Assembly (NCBI GenBank): GCA_033439295.1
Contig: JAVTLE010000018.1
Location: 930,001 to 994,000 of the forward strand
Source: Deuterostichococcus epilithicus
Lineage: Eukaryota > Chlorophyta > Trebouxiophyceae > Prasiolales > Stichococcaceae
DNA length: 64,000 nt
Direction of reading: 5' to 3'
A model generated the notes under the pieces. The model was not told the origin of the DNA, did not search any database, and saw only the letters and a list, made by a program, of their open reading frames with translations. Every line of letters starts with the position of its first letter. The first letter of the stretch is position 1. This document shows positions 1 through 12,369 of the stretch, piece after piece. Position numbers and translations under genes: made by a program.

Positions 1-324
1 TGCACCTGTGGTCACTGGCTCGACTTCCGATGCGATACATGTGTTGGGGTATGTATGTGATGGCTGATGCGTTTGCTGCCGGCCCCTCATGCCGAAGGCT
101 GACGAGGTTGCACCCCTTGCCGCAGCCCCCCGCGTCAGTGGCAAGCAGTGCTGGCTCGCCATGCTTCCCCGCTCCGCAGTCCGATCCGCCCGGCCTGCCG
201 GGTCATGCACCCTGCACCACAAGGCGGCTCGTTCTCCAGACATCGGAGGACTCCTCCTGGCCAAATGTTGGAGGCAGACACTGACAGGGGGCTGTGCCGC
301 TGAACCCTGAACCCTGCGCCACAG

Positions 325-2738
325 GGTGCGCAGCATGCAGGGCCACCGCGCACGGGTGGGCTGCATGGCATGGAGCAGCCATCTGCTGTCGACAGGCAGC
401 CGCGACAAGACCATCCTGCAGCGCGACGTGCGCGCGCCCGAGGACTGGACCAGCCGCCTCGCGGCGCACCGCTCGGAGGTGGGGCCAAATAATATTTCAA
501 TGTTGGCCCACCCTGGAGCGGCAGGGCCAGTCATGTGTTGCAGTCTCTGTCGCTTGCAGGCATGCTTTGTGTATGGGCCACCATGGCAACGCTTCCACCT
601 GCCTGCTTCTGGGCACCTTGCGGCCAACATCGCACGTTCAAATGGCGCAGACAGCATGCTATTGTCTGTGCCGTGCTCACCCCGCCCAATGTGCGCGCTC
701 CCTGCGCGCAGGTGTGTGGCCTGAAGTGGGCGCCGGACGACCGGCAGCTGGCGAGCGGCGGCAACGACAACCAGCTCTACTGCTGGTCCTCCACATCCAG
801 CCAGCCCGTGCTGCGCTTTGATGACCACCAGGTGCATCGCTTGTCCGCAAGCTTCGCTAAGGAGACAAGCCAGAAGACAAAATCAACTAGTGCGCATCTT
901 GGTCGCTCCATTGTGTGCCCTCGCGGCGCTATGTGGGTTCGGAACCTCCTCGACAGTCGGTGCTGTGCTTCGATGACCATCAGGTGCGCCTTTGGATCAG
1001 GGTTGCGGAGTTTCTGCGAGCACAGACTTGTGCAATGTGACTACAGAGTCGCATGAATGTAACCATTGATGCTTGTTGGTGCTGCGTTTAGACGGCCGTC
1101 AGATGTCACCTGCCCCACCTGGCGTGCACCCATGCTGCAAATTTCGGCGTCATGTCTTTGCAGCATTGCCCAGCCAGCCTGGCGTGCCGCAATTTGCACG
1201 AAGCACTCGCACACTGATCCAGAGGGCTCGATGTGTTGAGGGCGATAGACTCTGATCAGAGTCTCTCGTTGAACAGCTATACTACCCCTGGGTCAGTCAC
1301 CTCTAGGATGCCTTTCTTGACCAAGGCAAATCACTGCGCATCCCGCAGGGAATGAAAGCAGGGCTCGAGACTGGCATCACAGCGCAAGACCCTGATCTAC
1401 ACACACGTACACATCCGTCCAGCCCCCAATCAGTGCTCAGCCGCCGAGCAGGCTCGTGAAATCCCTGTAAAACGCAAGCACACCACCGCCCTGCACAGGC
1501 GGCGGTCAAGGCGATAGCGTGGAGCCCGCACCAGCACGGGCTGCTGGCCAGCGGCGGCGGCACCGCAGACCGCTGCATTCGCTTCTGGAACACCGCCTCA
1601 GGCGCCGCGCTCACTGCCATCGACACCGGGTCCCAGGTGCGCCGCTGCTGCCGCTGCTGCTGTTGCGGCAGCTGCTGACCTGCTGTGGCGGCAGTTGATT
1701 CTGAGATAGAGTGAATGGTGCTCATGGCAGATGCAGGCCAAGCAGGCGGCACATCTTGCCAAAGTCCTGCGGATGCTGCAGGCATGTTCCGTGAACCCTG
1801 CTCATGCGCACGTGATCACCGCTGCCCATGGCACAGGTGTGCAACCTGTCGTGGAGCCGCAATGTCAACGAGATCGTGTCGACGCACGGCTACAGCCAGA
1901 ATCAGGTGCGCTTTGGCGGCCGCCTCCCTGCAGCCTGGGTTGATGCGCGGCTACTGAAGCCAACCTCCCGGCACCCTGCCTCTCGCCATCGATGCCCATG
2001 GAACATTCCCACGCCTTGTGGACGCCTGCTGAGATGAGGCGAGGAAGCGGAAGCGCTGTCCTAGCGAAGGCAGCGCAACGCTGGCTGCGGCCCGGGCCTT
2101 GGGGGGCGTGCCCTCGAGGCCACCTTCGGTCGACTCCTGATCTCCACAGTCGTGCATGGGCGTGTGCTAGCGCCCCTGGGCCCCGTGCGTGCGCAGGTGT
2201 GCGTCTGGCGGTGGCCGGGGCTGGCCAAGCTGGCGACGCTCACAGGGCACACTATGCGGGTGCTGTACCTTGCGGTGTCGCCTGATGGCCAGACCATCGT
2301 CACCGGCGCCGGTGCGTCCCTTTCCGAACCCTGGAGACGGGACACCCGCTCATGAGGGATTGCCCCTGAGCGCGCCCTCGTGCGAGGCCTTGCAAATGGG
2401 CAAGATGGTGCCGCCTCCACCAGCGGCCCTGGCGCGTGCTTCCGTGCCCGCAGTTGCGGTTGCGGCAGGCAAGGAAGTATCTTTGCGGAGGTTGAAGGGA
2501 TGCCAAATGAGCCGCAGCAGCACTTTTGCAACGCGTTGGTCTGGCTGGGGTTCCATAGCCCCTGCATCCTGACACCAGCGCAGCAGCTGTGTTCCTGTGC
2601 TGTCACTCAGGGGCTAGTGCACCACGTGCAGGTGACGAGACGCTGCGCTTTTGGAGCGTCTTCCCGGGTGCCAAGGCGGCCGGCGCCGCAGCTGACGACT
2701 CCTCAGTGTCCTCGATGATGCGCGCCCACATCCGGTGA
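325..2738 (+). CDS. FZR1: Cdh1/FZR1 (CCS52-type) activator of the anaphase-promoting complex, 3' part
   Basis: WD40-repeat activator that recruits substrates to the APC/C ubiquitin ligase in late mitosis and G1. Exons: 325-478, 712-831, 1499-1636, 1837-1905, 2197-2311, 2632-2738; all junctions keep phase. Diagnostic stretches are [43 protein letters not shown] and [11 protein letters not shown], typical of the Cdc20/Cdh1 propeller. The read [15 protein letters not shown] favours Cdh1/CCS52 over Cdc20. The protein ends in Ile-Arg, the known IR tail that docks on the APC/C TPR subunits. The N-terminal part with the C-box and first propeller blades lies left of the window; bases 1-324 are intron. 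Family identity is established knowledge, the splice model is my inference from frame and borders. Confidence 0.93.
960..987 (+). repeat. Intronic echo of the preceding FZR1 exon end
   Basis: This 28-base stretch matches 808-835 at 25 of 28 positions, including the GTGC donor that closes the exon there. It lies about 150 bp downstream in the same intron and orientation. It would read VLCFDDHQ against VLRFDDHQ in the real exon. Confidence 0.8.
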
Positions 2739-3242
2739 CCCAACCAGGAGTGGCGCCCGGTGAACTTCTGCCGGCCCAGCGGCTAGCGGACCAGATGATA
2801 CAATGACACATCACGGGGGCAGCGCACAATGTGTTTCAGGAGGGCGAGGAAGCCGTGCTGTTGGAACATGAGGGACGATCTGGCAACAAGCGTCTGAAAG
2901 AGGGCGGAGGACATCAGTGGTTTCTATTGGCAAGCCAGGAACCAACGACGGTGTGTGAACCATCAAAGCATGCTTTTGACAGACAAGGAGGTTCTGTATG
3001 CTCTTCAACGCTTTCATGGAGTGCAGACCCTGTGCGCATGATGCAGGCAGTGTGCAGTCAACAAGATGCAAGGAGAGATGTCCGTACAAGGGCCCCCTCA
3101 TTAATGGCCGACTGCGATCAGCAATGGGATGCAGTGTGCTGAGAGTCTTCAGAAACGCTTACCGACGATCCGAGCGTGCGCCTGACAGAGTAACAGGTCC
3201 GCGGACCCGCTTCCTCCGTGCTTTGAAACCGCTTTAGCAGCC
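2739..3242. other. Intergenic: FZR1 3' flank and GH5 promoter side
   Basis: Between two genes on the same strand. I see no convincing coding exon, RNA gene or repeat. It should hold the FZR1 3' UTR and the promoter and 5' UTR of the cellulase gene. Confidence 0.5.
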
Positions 3243-6200
3243 ATGCAAGCCTCAGCTATCCTCATCGCCGGCCTGGCGCTGCTGGCGACGGCCAGCGCCG
3301 GTCGCGACCTGGTCACCTCGCGCGGCCTGTTGCAGATGACCGGCATCGAGTCGTTGGCCGACGCCGTCGCGCAACAGCCCACCGTGCCCCAGATGGTGAT
3401 TCCTCAAGCCAATCAAAGCCTGTTGCACTGCCACAGGCGGCCATTTCGGTCGTTGCACCGAGCTCCAGTGTTGAATAATGTCCCACTCCGGTCAACCCTG
3501 GTGCAGCTCCTCGACTGCCGCTTATGCTGGCCAAAAAGGCTCGCACATGAGAGATTGAGAAGATGCAAGAATTTCGCGGAGTCCAGGATCGAAGACGCAT
3601 CGACTGTGACTCAGTCACCGATCCGGTCAGCGCGGGAGTTCATGCACCCGCTAGGGCCACTTTAGCGTCATGCGCAACGGCAGCATAAACTGCAGAATCC
3701 AAATTGCATCGATCACCTCATTTGCACGTCGTGCCTGCGCGCGCGCCTGCTGCGCGGGTGTCGCTGACCGGCCGTCTGGTACAATTATCACCGATCGACG
3801 GACATCCGCTCGCATTCGGCCGCTCCGACCGATTGCGTCTTGATCAGTCAGCATTGTAACCAGCCTTCAAGTCTTGACCAGACCGGACTGTCATTCTCAG
3901 ACACTTGTGCACGGCGCAATGAGCTTGCAGCTTGCAGTCACGAGTCGAGTCACCTCAGGTCCAGGCTGCTGCTACCTCATTGACTTCCAGATGGCGCAGA
4001 CCCACATTTCATACAGCCTTCAGTCTGCTGCCAGGTCTTCGAGCATGATTGTGCGACCTGGCTGCAGGTGGGTTTCGGCGACGTGGACCGCGCCATCCCG
4101 AACACTGCCACGGTCGGCGGCATCGCGGAATCGTCCACGGACCCGCAGCCGCAGTGCGAGGCCAACATCGCGGCGGAGCTCACGCCCGCTGGCGGCTCCA
4201 GCTACTCTGCCAAGCTCACCTTCTACCTCAAGAACTGGTGCGCATTGATGGACCCAGCAACACGAAGCTGTCTGGCCATCCTTCCTTTGTGGTGGCTGAC
4301 ACCTCCAGCACCGGCTGCCCGGCACAGCTGGGACAGCTGGTGCTTTCCAAACGAGCTCGGCCGAGGCGAGCTACGCAAAGCAGCATTGGACGCGTCATGC
4401 GGCATTGCGTCTGGCTGCAACCGCAGGCCTCGTGTGCCTCTCAGAAGCTCCCGTGTGGTCACCCTCGAGTGACCCCAAGTCCCTGCTGTCGTTACGCAGG
4501 GCCCCGGAGGTCACTCCATGCCAGTGCCGTGGACGATCACCTTTACAACTCAGTAACAATTTCAGTGGCAGGCCCCTGCGTTTGACGCCCTTCAACTGAC
4601 TGAGGCTTCCTCGCTGCTGCGCAGGGCAGCGGAGGTGATCCCAGTGCCGTGGACCGTCCACCTGTACAACCCGGTGTACCTGCTGGTGACTGACGCCGAG
4701 GCCGTGGCCATCACGTCGCCGCCCAAGGTCGTGTCCGGCTACATCGATGGTGCGCATGCGGTCGATGGTCTCGTTCCTGGCGTTCCTGACTGTACTAAGG
4801 TGCATTGCAGCCGGCTGCATGGTGCAAATTCTACCTGAGCATCAACCACAACATGTATGCTTGCGCGGCCGGTCACCATACAACGATCTACTCTGCGATG
4901 GTGCCGACGCCCTGGCCTGCCACGAAGACAAGCTTCCACATGCTGGCTTGTCCCTGAGCCTTCCTCTGGCCTTGCTGCGCTGTGCGCGGACACGGCTCAG
5001 TCAGTGCAGCCTCTGGGCAAATCCCATGACTGTCAAACTTACAAACGGCGTCTGAGACCTTGCAACCCTGCTGCTGGTACAGCGATGGGCGCAGACATGG
5101 CCCAGGCGGTGCAGCCGCTGGGCAACAACACGGTGCAGTTCAGCGTCAGCGTCGTCGTGTCCTCCGGCAATGGCCTGCCGCGCACCGTCTTCATCAACTA
5201 CACTCCCTGCTCCCTGGTGCGCTTCTTTGTTCCTGAGCATGTCATCAAGTGTTCGTCGAGATCATCAACGTATTCCAACTGCACACCAGACTGCGCTCCG
5301 TTTTCCAGTCGGCTGTTAGCACAGTTTAAGGCGGTTGTCCTGGCGGCGTGCTCCCAATGCTCTGTATCACGTTTTCATGCCAGGTTGGGCCTCGAGTGCT
5401 GCTGCAGCGCCATCTTCTCGCCCTGCATGTCCTGCCTCCAGAAGAGTGAGAAATTCTCGGGGATTTCTCAAAGCCAGTGGGCGGGCTCAAAACCCGACGA
5501 GTCTGTTGGCACCCCACAGGTGACTGTGTCAGGCACCGGCAGCACGCAAAATTCGGCGCCGCCAGCGCCGCCAAGCCCCCCCTCCCCGCCGCCGGCCAGC
5601 CCCTCCCCGCCTCCGCCGCCCAGCCCGCCGCCGGCTCCCATCTCCGGCGAGATGGCGACCCAGACGGAGTCCGTTGCCGCTGTCGGCTTCGCCTTCGCCA
5701 CACCGCCACCCATCCGCCAGAACGTCGCCATCAAGGGTGCAGCTCTTGGAATGATGTTATATCTCTGTTGATTGGTGCTTCCGCCTTTCGACATTGCTGC
5801 ATCGCATCCAGCAGGACAGGAGCTTGCGGGTTTGGCAGCCTTTCCGTTTTCGAAGCGGGCGCATCCAATGGTGTTGGTCGTGTTGAAAGCTGGGCGCATG
5901 CGGCTTGCTGCTGGAAGCCAGGCCTGTGCAGCTTGCATGGCCGCTCAAGAGCCAGACCTGTACGATTGCACGACTGCAGGTCAGCAGTTCATCGGCGTGG
6001 ACGGCCGCCCCGTGCAGCTCAGGGGCATCAACTGGTTCGGCTTCGAGGTGCGCTTGTTGCCTTGCTTTGCTCAATGTTAGGGTTTAGCCCTAGCACTCGA
6101 GCCCGCCCGCCGCAGCCTGACCCAGAAACTGAAGGGTTGCAGGACGGCTCGACGACAAGCCTGCGCACAGTGTGAAGACTTCGTCCTTCTGCGTGCCGCC

Positions 6201-9200
6201 TTGCACCGCGCAATCCCAGGGAGGGATCATCACAGAAGGCCTCTGCCTGTGCAATGGCCCATCTGCGACTGGCCTGCAGCACATGAGCACGGCGCAATCC
6301 GGCATCTGGTATGGCGCTGACATGTTGCAATCGAACGCTCACCAGCTGAGGCGATGGCTTCTCGTCGCTGCTGCTGCAGGACATGAACACTGCGCCGGAC
6401 GGCATCTGGTTCGGCCCCGACACGCTGACGCGCGATGTCGTCACCATCGCCAAGCGCATCAAGGTGAGCACCGGCTGGCCCCCTCCCCCACACCCCCACC
6501 CCCCTGCCCACCGCCACTGGCAGCACGACCCAGTTTTGGTCGAAAATCAGTGAAAATGGACCGTGCCGCTCCGTGTTCCTGCGCTGTGAGACCGTGACTG
6601 CGCCGCAGTGGTCCTGCGGTAACCCTAAAGCCGCCGATGATACACTGCCTTCTTACGCTTGCAAATCTGGAACGTTGCTGCTACTCCTCATGTCGTGTTC
6701 CAGGCGATTTGACGTTGTTCTGCTGCCCGGTCCCTTCCACGCAGGCACTCGGTTTCAATGCCATCCGCATGCCCTTCAGCATGACCGACCTGTGGGGCCT
6801 GAAGCCCCGCATCTTCAACTGGGACTGTGCCGCCGTGACGCCGCAGGCCTTCCTCAAGTCTGTGACAGACCCTGCGGTGCCATACCCATCAAGTGCGCAG
6901 CCCTCAGCCCTAAACTCCTCCGCCTTGGGGCCCCCTTCCTGGTCGTCTTGAACAACCCAAACCCGCTGAAGTGCTTGGGAGTGTTGCAGTTCTGCCATCA
7001 TTGCTTGTGACTGCGGATTGGTCGCAAGCTGGTGCACTTTGCGCTCTAATGCCGCAGGCTGTCAGCCGCATGCGCAGCAGTCGCTCTCATCCTGCATCTT
7101 GATGTGCATTACGTCTTGACCGAGCCTCTGCGAGCATGCACACCGCCACCGCCCCATGGAGCATTGCAATCGCCTCTCCGAGAACGCTGAGCTATTGCTG
7201 CTGCGCAGATGTTGCCGCCAACTGCAGCCTGCCGCACGATTGTGCTTCGGGTTCGGGACCTTCCTGCTCACCAACCTCAGCTGGGTTCTAGGTTATTGAG
7301 TTATGAGATTGCGACTGCCGTCCCGCAGACATCGCCATCAACTACAGCCTGCCGTACGAGGTGAAGAGCACGACCAACTCGTGCGATGACTACCTTCCCA
7401 CCGACAGCGTCTTCAACCGCTTCATTTGGACCATCGGCTTCCTTGCCCGCAACGGCTTCTATGTCCTCATTGACAACCGTGCGCTCTCTCCGAGTCGACC
7501 TGATGCCGATTCAGAATGTCTGGCGCAGCCCGTTTTGGACTGCGTGTGCTCCTGCGGCATGATGCTGGCATGGCGCCTAGGGCCTCATGCCCTGTGCACA
7601 GCTGGCGTGGCTTTTCGGTGCTTTCTGGATGGCACTGTCTGTCACTGCTACCGCCAACCGGCGCTGAGCCGTTTGGTGTGTGCTGCGTGCAGACTTGCAA
7701 TTCGATACCACTGTCTACGATAACAACGCCAACTGGCTGCTGGTGCGCACGCCTCCCTGTACTGGGTAGTTTCCTAATGCTGCATGTAGACTGCGGCTCT
7801 ACCCACTAGCGCGCACACTGCCGACGCTCAGCTTTATAGGCTGACGCTACTACCGGGGTCCTGCGCCGCCTCTCGAAGCCTCGGCTGCGACTTCACTCTG
7901 CGCAGCCGGCCACGCCAAATATGATGCAACATGCAAACCGGCAGCATCACCCCCTTAGTCGTCATAACTGGCCGCCGATGCTCCATGCCAACAAATCCCT
8001 ACAACAACTTTTCTATACCAAACCCCGCAGGGCTGGAATCGCATCATGTCCACCATCGCCCTGGACCCTGTGGCCAAGGCCTACACGATGTACGACATCC
8101 TGAATGAGCCGGACTGCCGCGGCATCGGCTGGGAGGGCGGCGGCTCAGGGCGGTCCATGACCAACAACTACCTCGCCATTATGGACCAGGCACGCGCTTT
8201 GCTGCGCTGCACTGACGCGCTGCTCTGTAAACAAGCATACGTTCATCATCAAGCATATGGCTCAGGGTGATTTATGGCCGACACTGCCTGGCCGGCATGG
8301 ACAGGGCATGTTGCCCTTCAGGTTTGGACCAGGCTCATAACAAACATCAAGGCGCAGCAGTATGATCCCGTCATTGACTGCCCAGCCGACCCTGTAAAGG
8401 AAAGGGCAAGCACATCCCCGAGTGATAACTGCGCTCGAGCTGCAGAGCTGCAGAGCTGCTTAGTCGACGCCTTGGTGCGTCTGCTGGCACAATTCGTTTT
8501 CTGAACCCAGCACAGGCACCATGGCGGCTCCTGTTTCAGGTCCGTGCTGCAGCAATGGGCATGCCATACATGCTATTCGTGTAGCTAAAATCAGCGGTGC
8601 TGCCATGCTCACATAGGGCTACAAGATTAACCCGGAGGCGATCTACTTCGTGGAGGGCGCCGGGCAGGGCGGCACTGGCGCCAACTGGGGCGACGGCTTC
8701 TCAACGGCTGCCGCCGTCATCAACCCCGGCGGCGCCTCCGACCCCACCCGCTTCTTCAAAACCCTGCTCACCAAGCCCTACAGGCACGGCCCTTGCTGCC
8801 ATGCTTCTGGTGCCAAGCCTTGCCTCGGGGCCCATGCCCGCCGCCGCCTGCGCTTGCGGCTTGTCTTTGGGGCGCCTGCCAATATGAATCCTAGGCTGCG
8901 TGTTACAGGACCCAGTTCTCAAGCCTCATTTTCAGTGCACAGTCTGCGTTTGAGCGCAGTGGGTCACTCGATTCGGCCGGGTCACTCAATGCGCATGAGG
9001 GTGGGGCTCGCCGCAGGACCACCGCAGTCTGCAATGCTCTGGCTGAGCACGATGTTAGTTGTCCGCAGGGCCCAGGTTGTCATCTCGCCGCACATCTACC
9101 CGCCAACCATCACGCACGCGACAACAGGCTTCTCGGGCGCGTCGCTGTACAACCGTCTGTCCGTTGCTCACGGCTACCTCACCAAACAGGTGACAACTTG

Positions 9201-11718
9201 ATCCATGTACATCCATGTACATCCATCCATCCATCCATCCATCCATCCATCCATCCTTTCATCCATCCCAGCCGCTCCTCTGAGAGTGCCCTGGCTGAGC
9301 AACTGTCGGCCTGTCCAAACACGTCTGCCCGTCACTTACGGCTGCCCACCAAGCAGAGGCGAGCGCCGTCCCGGGCTGACCAGTCGGCAACTTTGCAGTG
9401 CATGAACCTGTGGCTCTATTCGTGGTGCTGCCTTGACGGCAAGTTATCACACACAGCAGCCTCTTGAGGCGCCGCCACCGCGCTGCCGCTGTGCTTGGTG
9501 TCAAAGACGTTTCAACCTTCCTCTCTCTGTTCTCGTTGACGGTCCTGCGCATCAGAGGCGCCTCAAATTGACGATCCTGTTCCTCGCTGCTTGCTTGCAG
9601 GGCTTCTGCAACGGCGCAGACTGTCAGACGTTCATCGTTGTGCCCGGCGAGTTCGGCACCCGCATGATCGACCCCAATGACATTACGGTGCGCTTGCTGG
9701 GATTTGCCCCCTTCTGCTCCGGAGAGTCCGCAGCTCTCCGGTATCGTTTCAGAAAGCTGCAAGGACGCCATCGACAGACTATTTGGACGGCCCTCTCTGC
9801 TGCTGAACGCGGCTGCCTCCGACGCTGCGACGCTGCGATGCTGCGGCTCTGCTTTCTGTCCTGCGGCAGTAAGAGCACGTGTTGTTGCGATGACCTTCTG
9901 AGGTTTTGCAGGTTGATCTTCCCTTCCAGTTTCCCAACGACATGGACTCCCATGTTCCAATCAATACTCCGTATGGCAATCACATTGATATGTTGATTCT
10001 GATTATGTCTCTTTACAGTTCCTCAACGACCTGGCGAAGTACATGCTGCAGCCGGGCAGCGCCACCGATTCGCTGCATTCCACCGTCACCTCCTGGTTCT
10101 GGTGGTGCTGGAACGCCAACAGTGCTGACACCGGCGGCCTGGTGCACTTTTCAATGGGCACATTCCGGTTCGAAACACCACAGAAAATTCACTTAGTGGG
10201 TCACTGAGTGATCACCTCCTGATCACGTGGGGCTGGTGGGGCTGAAGTGCTAACAGCGACACCGACGGCCTGGTGCGCCTTTTTAAGGTGTTGTGCATGC
10301 ACATCACCTGGTTCTGGTGGGGCTGGAGCGCCGACAGCGCTGGCACCACCTGCCTGGTGCACCCTTTTCCGCACCTCCGAAGTGCACGACAAGACTTAGC
10401 AGCCACCGAGGTTGTTGTTGCCTGTGTGGTTCCTGTGAGGGGTCCGCGTTGTTTATTGGTTTGGTAATGTCTTCGTCGGCAGCAGTGCCGCCTCCCCACT
10501 TCTCCCCCCTCTCATGAGGGTCTCCTGCCGTCGGCTGGCGATCGCCGCCCACCAGCCGGCGCGCTTACACCCTTCCTGGCGGGCGACGATTGGCTGACCT
10601 CCCGGTGGCCCAAGGTGGACGCCTCGAGGAACCACTGCTGCCCATTGACTATTGACCGCCTCTCTCGCGAGACCGTGCCGCTGACCGCCTGCAGGTGGGC
10701 GACGACTGGCTGACCATTCAGTGGCCCAAGGTGAACTACATGAAGACCATTGGCCTGGTGCCCTGGTACCAGCCGCTGTCCAACGACCGCAGCGGCGGCG
10801 TCGCCACCGCCGCGCCCACCGCCGCTCCGACGCCAAAGCCGACGCTGAGGCCAACGCCCGCGCCGACGCCCCGGATCACCCCAGGTGCTGATGCAGACAC
10901 GGTCTGGCTTGGCCCGCTCTTGATCCGGAGCCAACGGTGGAGTGCACCGGGTTGCAAGCGGCCAGCGCCCCTGCACAGCCCCTGATCGACCGGCTTGCTT
11001 TGGGTCGGGTAGGGACTGGGCTGCCCACGAGCGCACACATTCTGCAATCGAAGTGGCACAGTGCAACTGCAGCTTGTCATTCCTGCAGGCTGCGTGCGCT
11101 GCGCGGCTGACTCGATTCGACTGCCACATCTGACTCTTAGAAATGATTGTGGCGCCATTTGACCGCATGCAGCCCCAGTCGCCACTCCCAAGCCCACCGC
11201 CAAGCCGGTCGCCGCGGCGCCCAAGCCCACGAGTAAGCCGACCGCCACGAAGCCCACAGCCAAGCCAACCACAAAGCCCACAGCCAAGCCGACCAAGAAG
11301 CCCACAGCGAAGAAGATGGCTGCGGCGACGGCAGCACCGTCCACTGTCGCATCGCCTGGCGCCGCCGGCGCCGGCACCCTCGGTCCCTGGGAGCAGTGTG
11401 GTGGCAAGACAGGGCCCAACGCCAACCCGCCGCCAGCGCTGGGCGACTTTGCGTGGGCCGACCAGGGCGGCGATGCCTGCCTCGCTGGCGAAACCTGCTC
11501 GCGCCAGGTGCGCCCCCACGAAGCCACCAAAATATTTTTTGTCCACAAACGACCTAAGTGTGCTGCAGTGTTGCTGTTCATGGCTGCGCACTGGTTGTAG
11601 CTGTGTGGGCTGCTTTGTGCCAGGGTTTTTGCCTTTGTCTCGTACGGCAGTGTTGATGCTTTGTCTGTCCGTGCCAATGCAGAACGAGTGGTACTGGCAG
11701 TGCCTGCCTGCGGCTTGA
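3243..11718 (+). CDS. Secreted modular GH5 endoglucanase with C-terminal CBM1-like domain
   Basis: Predicted 834-residue beta-1,4-glucanase. Exons: 3243-3395, 4068-4237, 4625-4749, 5095-5216, 5520-5736, 5980-6047, 6380-6463, 6745-6892, 7329-7478, 7693-7742, 8031-8189, 8617-8783, 9069-9189, 9601-9687, 10019-10141, 10695-10884, 11173-11507, 11683-11718 (2505 nt). Residues 1-19 form a signal peptide. Residues about 52-190 are an extra module with [19 protein letters not shown], resembling cellulose-binding beta-sandwiches but not assigned. A proline/serine linker (about 203-235) precedes the GH5 barrel (about 263-680). The acid/base Glu is E455 in ILNEPD, the nucleophile E595 in VVPGEFG. A Pro-Thr-Lys linker leads to residues 782-832: [26 protein letters not shown], with four Cys and three Trp, as in fungal CBM1, but with a longer first loop. 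Introns after 8189 and 8783 begin with GC. Role: cell-wall remodelling or external cellulose use (inference). Confidence 0.9.
4495..4555 (+). repeat. Intronic echo of GH5 exon 3 start
   Basis: Resembles 4618-4678, including the acceptor and the start of exon 3 (shared core CCAGTGCCGTGGAC). The copy sits just upstream of the real exon and picks up a stop (CAGTAACAAT), so it cannot serve as a full exon. Confidence 0.75.
4984..5040 (+). repeat. Intronic echo of GH5 exon 4 start
   Basis: Resembles 5090-5142 (GCGCAGACATGGCCCAGG...). Shared blocks are GTGCAGCC and CTGGGCAA. It lies about 105 bp upstream of the true acceptor. Confidence 0.7.
6274..6324 (+). repeat. Intronic echo of GH5 exon 7 start
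   Basis: Resembles 6374-6424: CTGCAG, ACATGA, CGGCATCTGGT and GCTGACA blocks line up with the acceptor and first codons of exon 7, exactly about 100 bp upstream. Confidence 0.75.
7204..7243 (+). repeat. Intronic echo of GH5 exon 9 start
   Basis: Matches 7324-7364 closely (CGCAGA, GCCATCAACTAC versus GCCGCCAACTGC, CAGCCTGCCG). Includes the acceptor AG; distance about 120 bp. Confidence 0.75.
9205..9270 (+). repeat. CATC tetranucleotide microsatellite
   Basis: Run of ATCC/CATC units inside a GH5 intron, starting right after the exon that ends at 9189. Two longer ATCCATGTAC units lead into the pure repeat. Confidence 0.95.
10209..10378 (+). repeat. Two successive intronic echoes of GH5 exon 15 end
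   Basis: Exon 15 ends within 10085-10151 (TCCTGGTTCTGGTGGTGC). Copies lie at about 10209-10284 and 10301-10378. The second still reads [17 protein letters not shown] against [17 protein letters not shown]. Spacing is about 125 and then 92 bp, all in the same orientation. Confidence 0.85.
10577..10620 (+). repeat. Intronic echo of GH5 exon 16 start
   Basis: Resembles 10691-10736: GGGCGACGA, TGGCTGACC and TGGCCCAAGGTG blocks are shared. Distance about 115 bp upstream of the real exon. Confidence 0.8.
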
Positions 11719-12369
11719 TGGCGCCGGCTTTAAATTGATTAGGGCCTGGGCGGGTGCCCAGTTGCGATGCCATATTACAACGTACACCATGGTAGCGAGC
11801 CAATGCCGAACAGGCATGTATGTCGAAGTATGCCATAGATAGCTCCGCCAGAAAACTGATATCAGTGTCATTATTGTCAGTATCACCACAGCCATGCTTT
11901 AGTTTGAGCCACTGCATGAGCTGACTGAGCCATGTAGGAATCTCGCGCGCAGCAGGGAACTTTCACAAATGAACTCTAGTGAAGGGGTTTTGATATTTGC
12001 TCGGACCGCAGCGTGCTCAGGAACCCATGCATCCATCGTGCATACGTAGATGGTACCATAATTGTGATGGAAGACCTTGCTGTCACCAGCATTGCGCGCG
12101 GCGCCAATGGATCATGGCCAGATAGTACCGTTTGTACCTCTGTTGCCGGATGTGCACACGCTTAAGGGACAACAGCTCAAAACATTCCCGCACTTGAACC
12201 CCTACTGCTCCCCTTAAGCCTGTACTGCCGTACTCCTACCCCAAACAATACCCTGCCAGATGTTGGAGAAGCCCAGAAGCTTTCCTGGCACAAGTCCCCT
12301 CCCAAGGTTGCCAGTATTTGACGTTTGCTGAGGATCTAGCGACAAATCCGCGTCGCTGGCGGCAGCGCG
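11719..12369. other. Intergenic between convergent GH5 and phosphohexomutase genes
   Basis: Tail-to-tail spacer holding two 3' UTRs. Lower GC than the genes. No exon, repeat or RNA gene that I can support. Confidence 0.5.

Noticed and set aside
10301-10378. Second GH5 echo as a genuine extra exon
   Set aside because: No suitable acceptor precedes it and adding it would duplicate a conserved barrel strand; kept as a decayed copy.
10736-11917. 393-codon minus-strand open frame
   Set aside because: Antisense to the GH5 linker and CBM1 exons; its Gly/Val-rich repeat is the mirror of the Pro-Thr-Lys linker.
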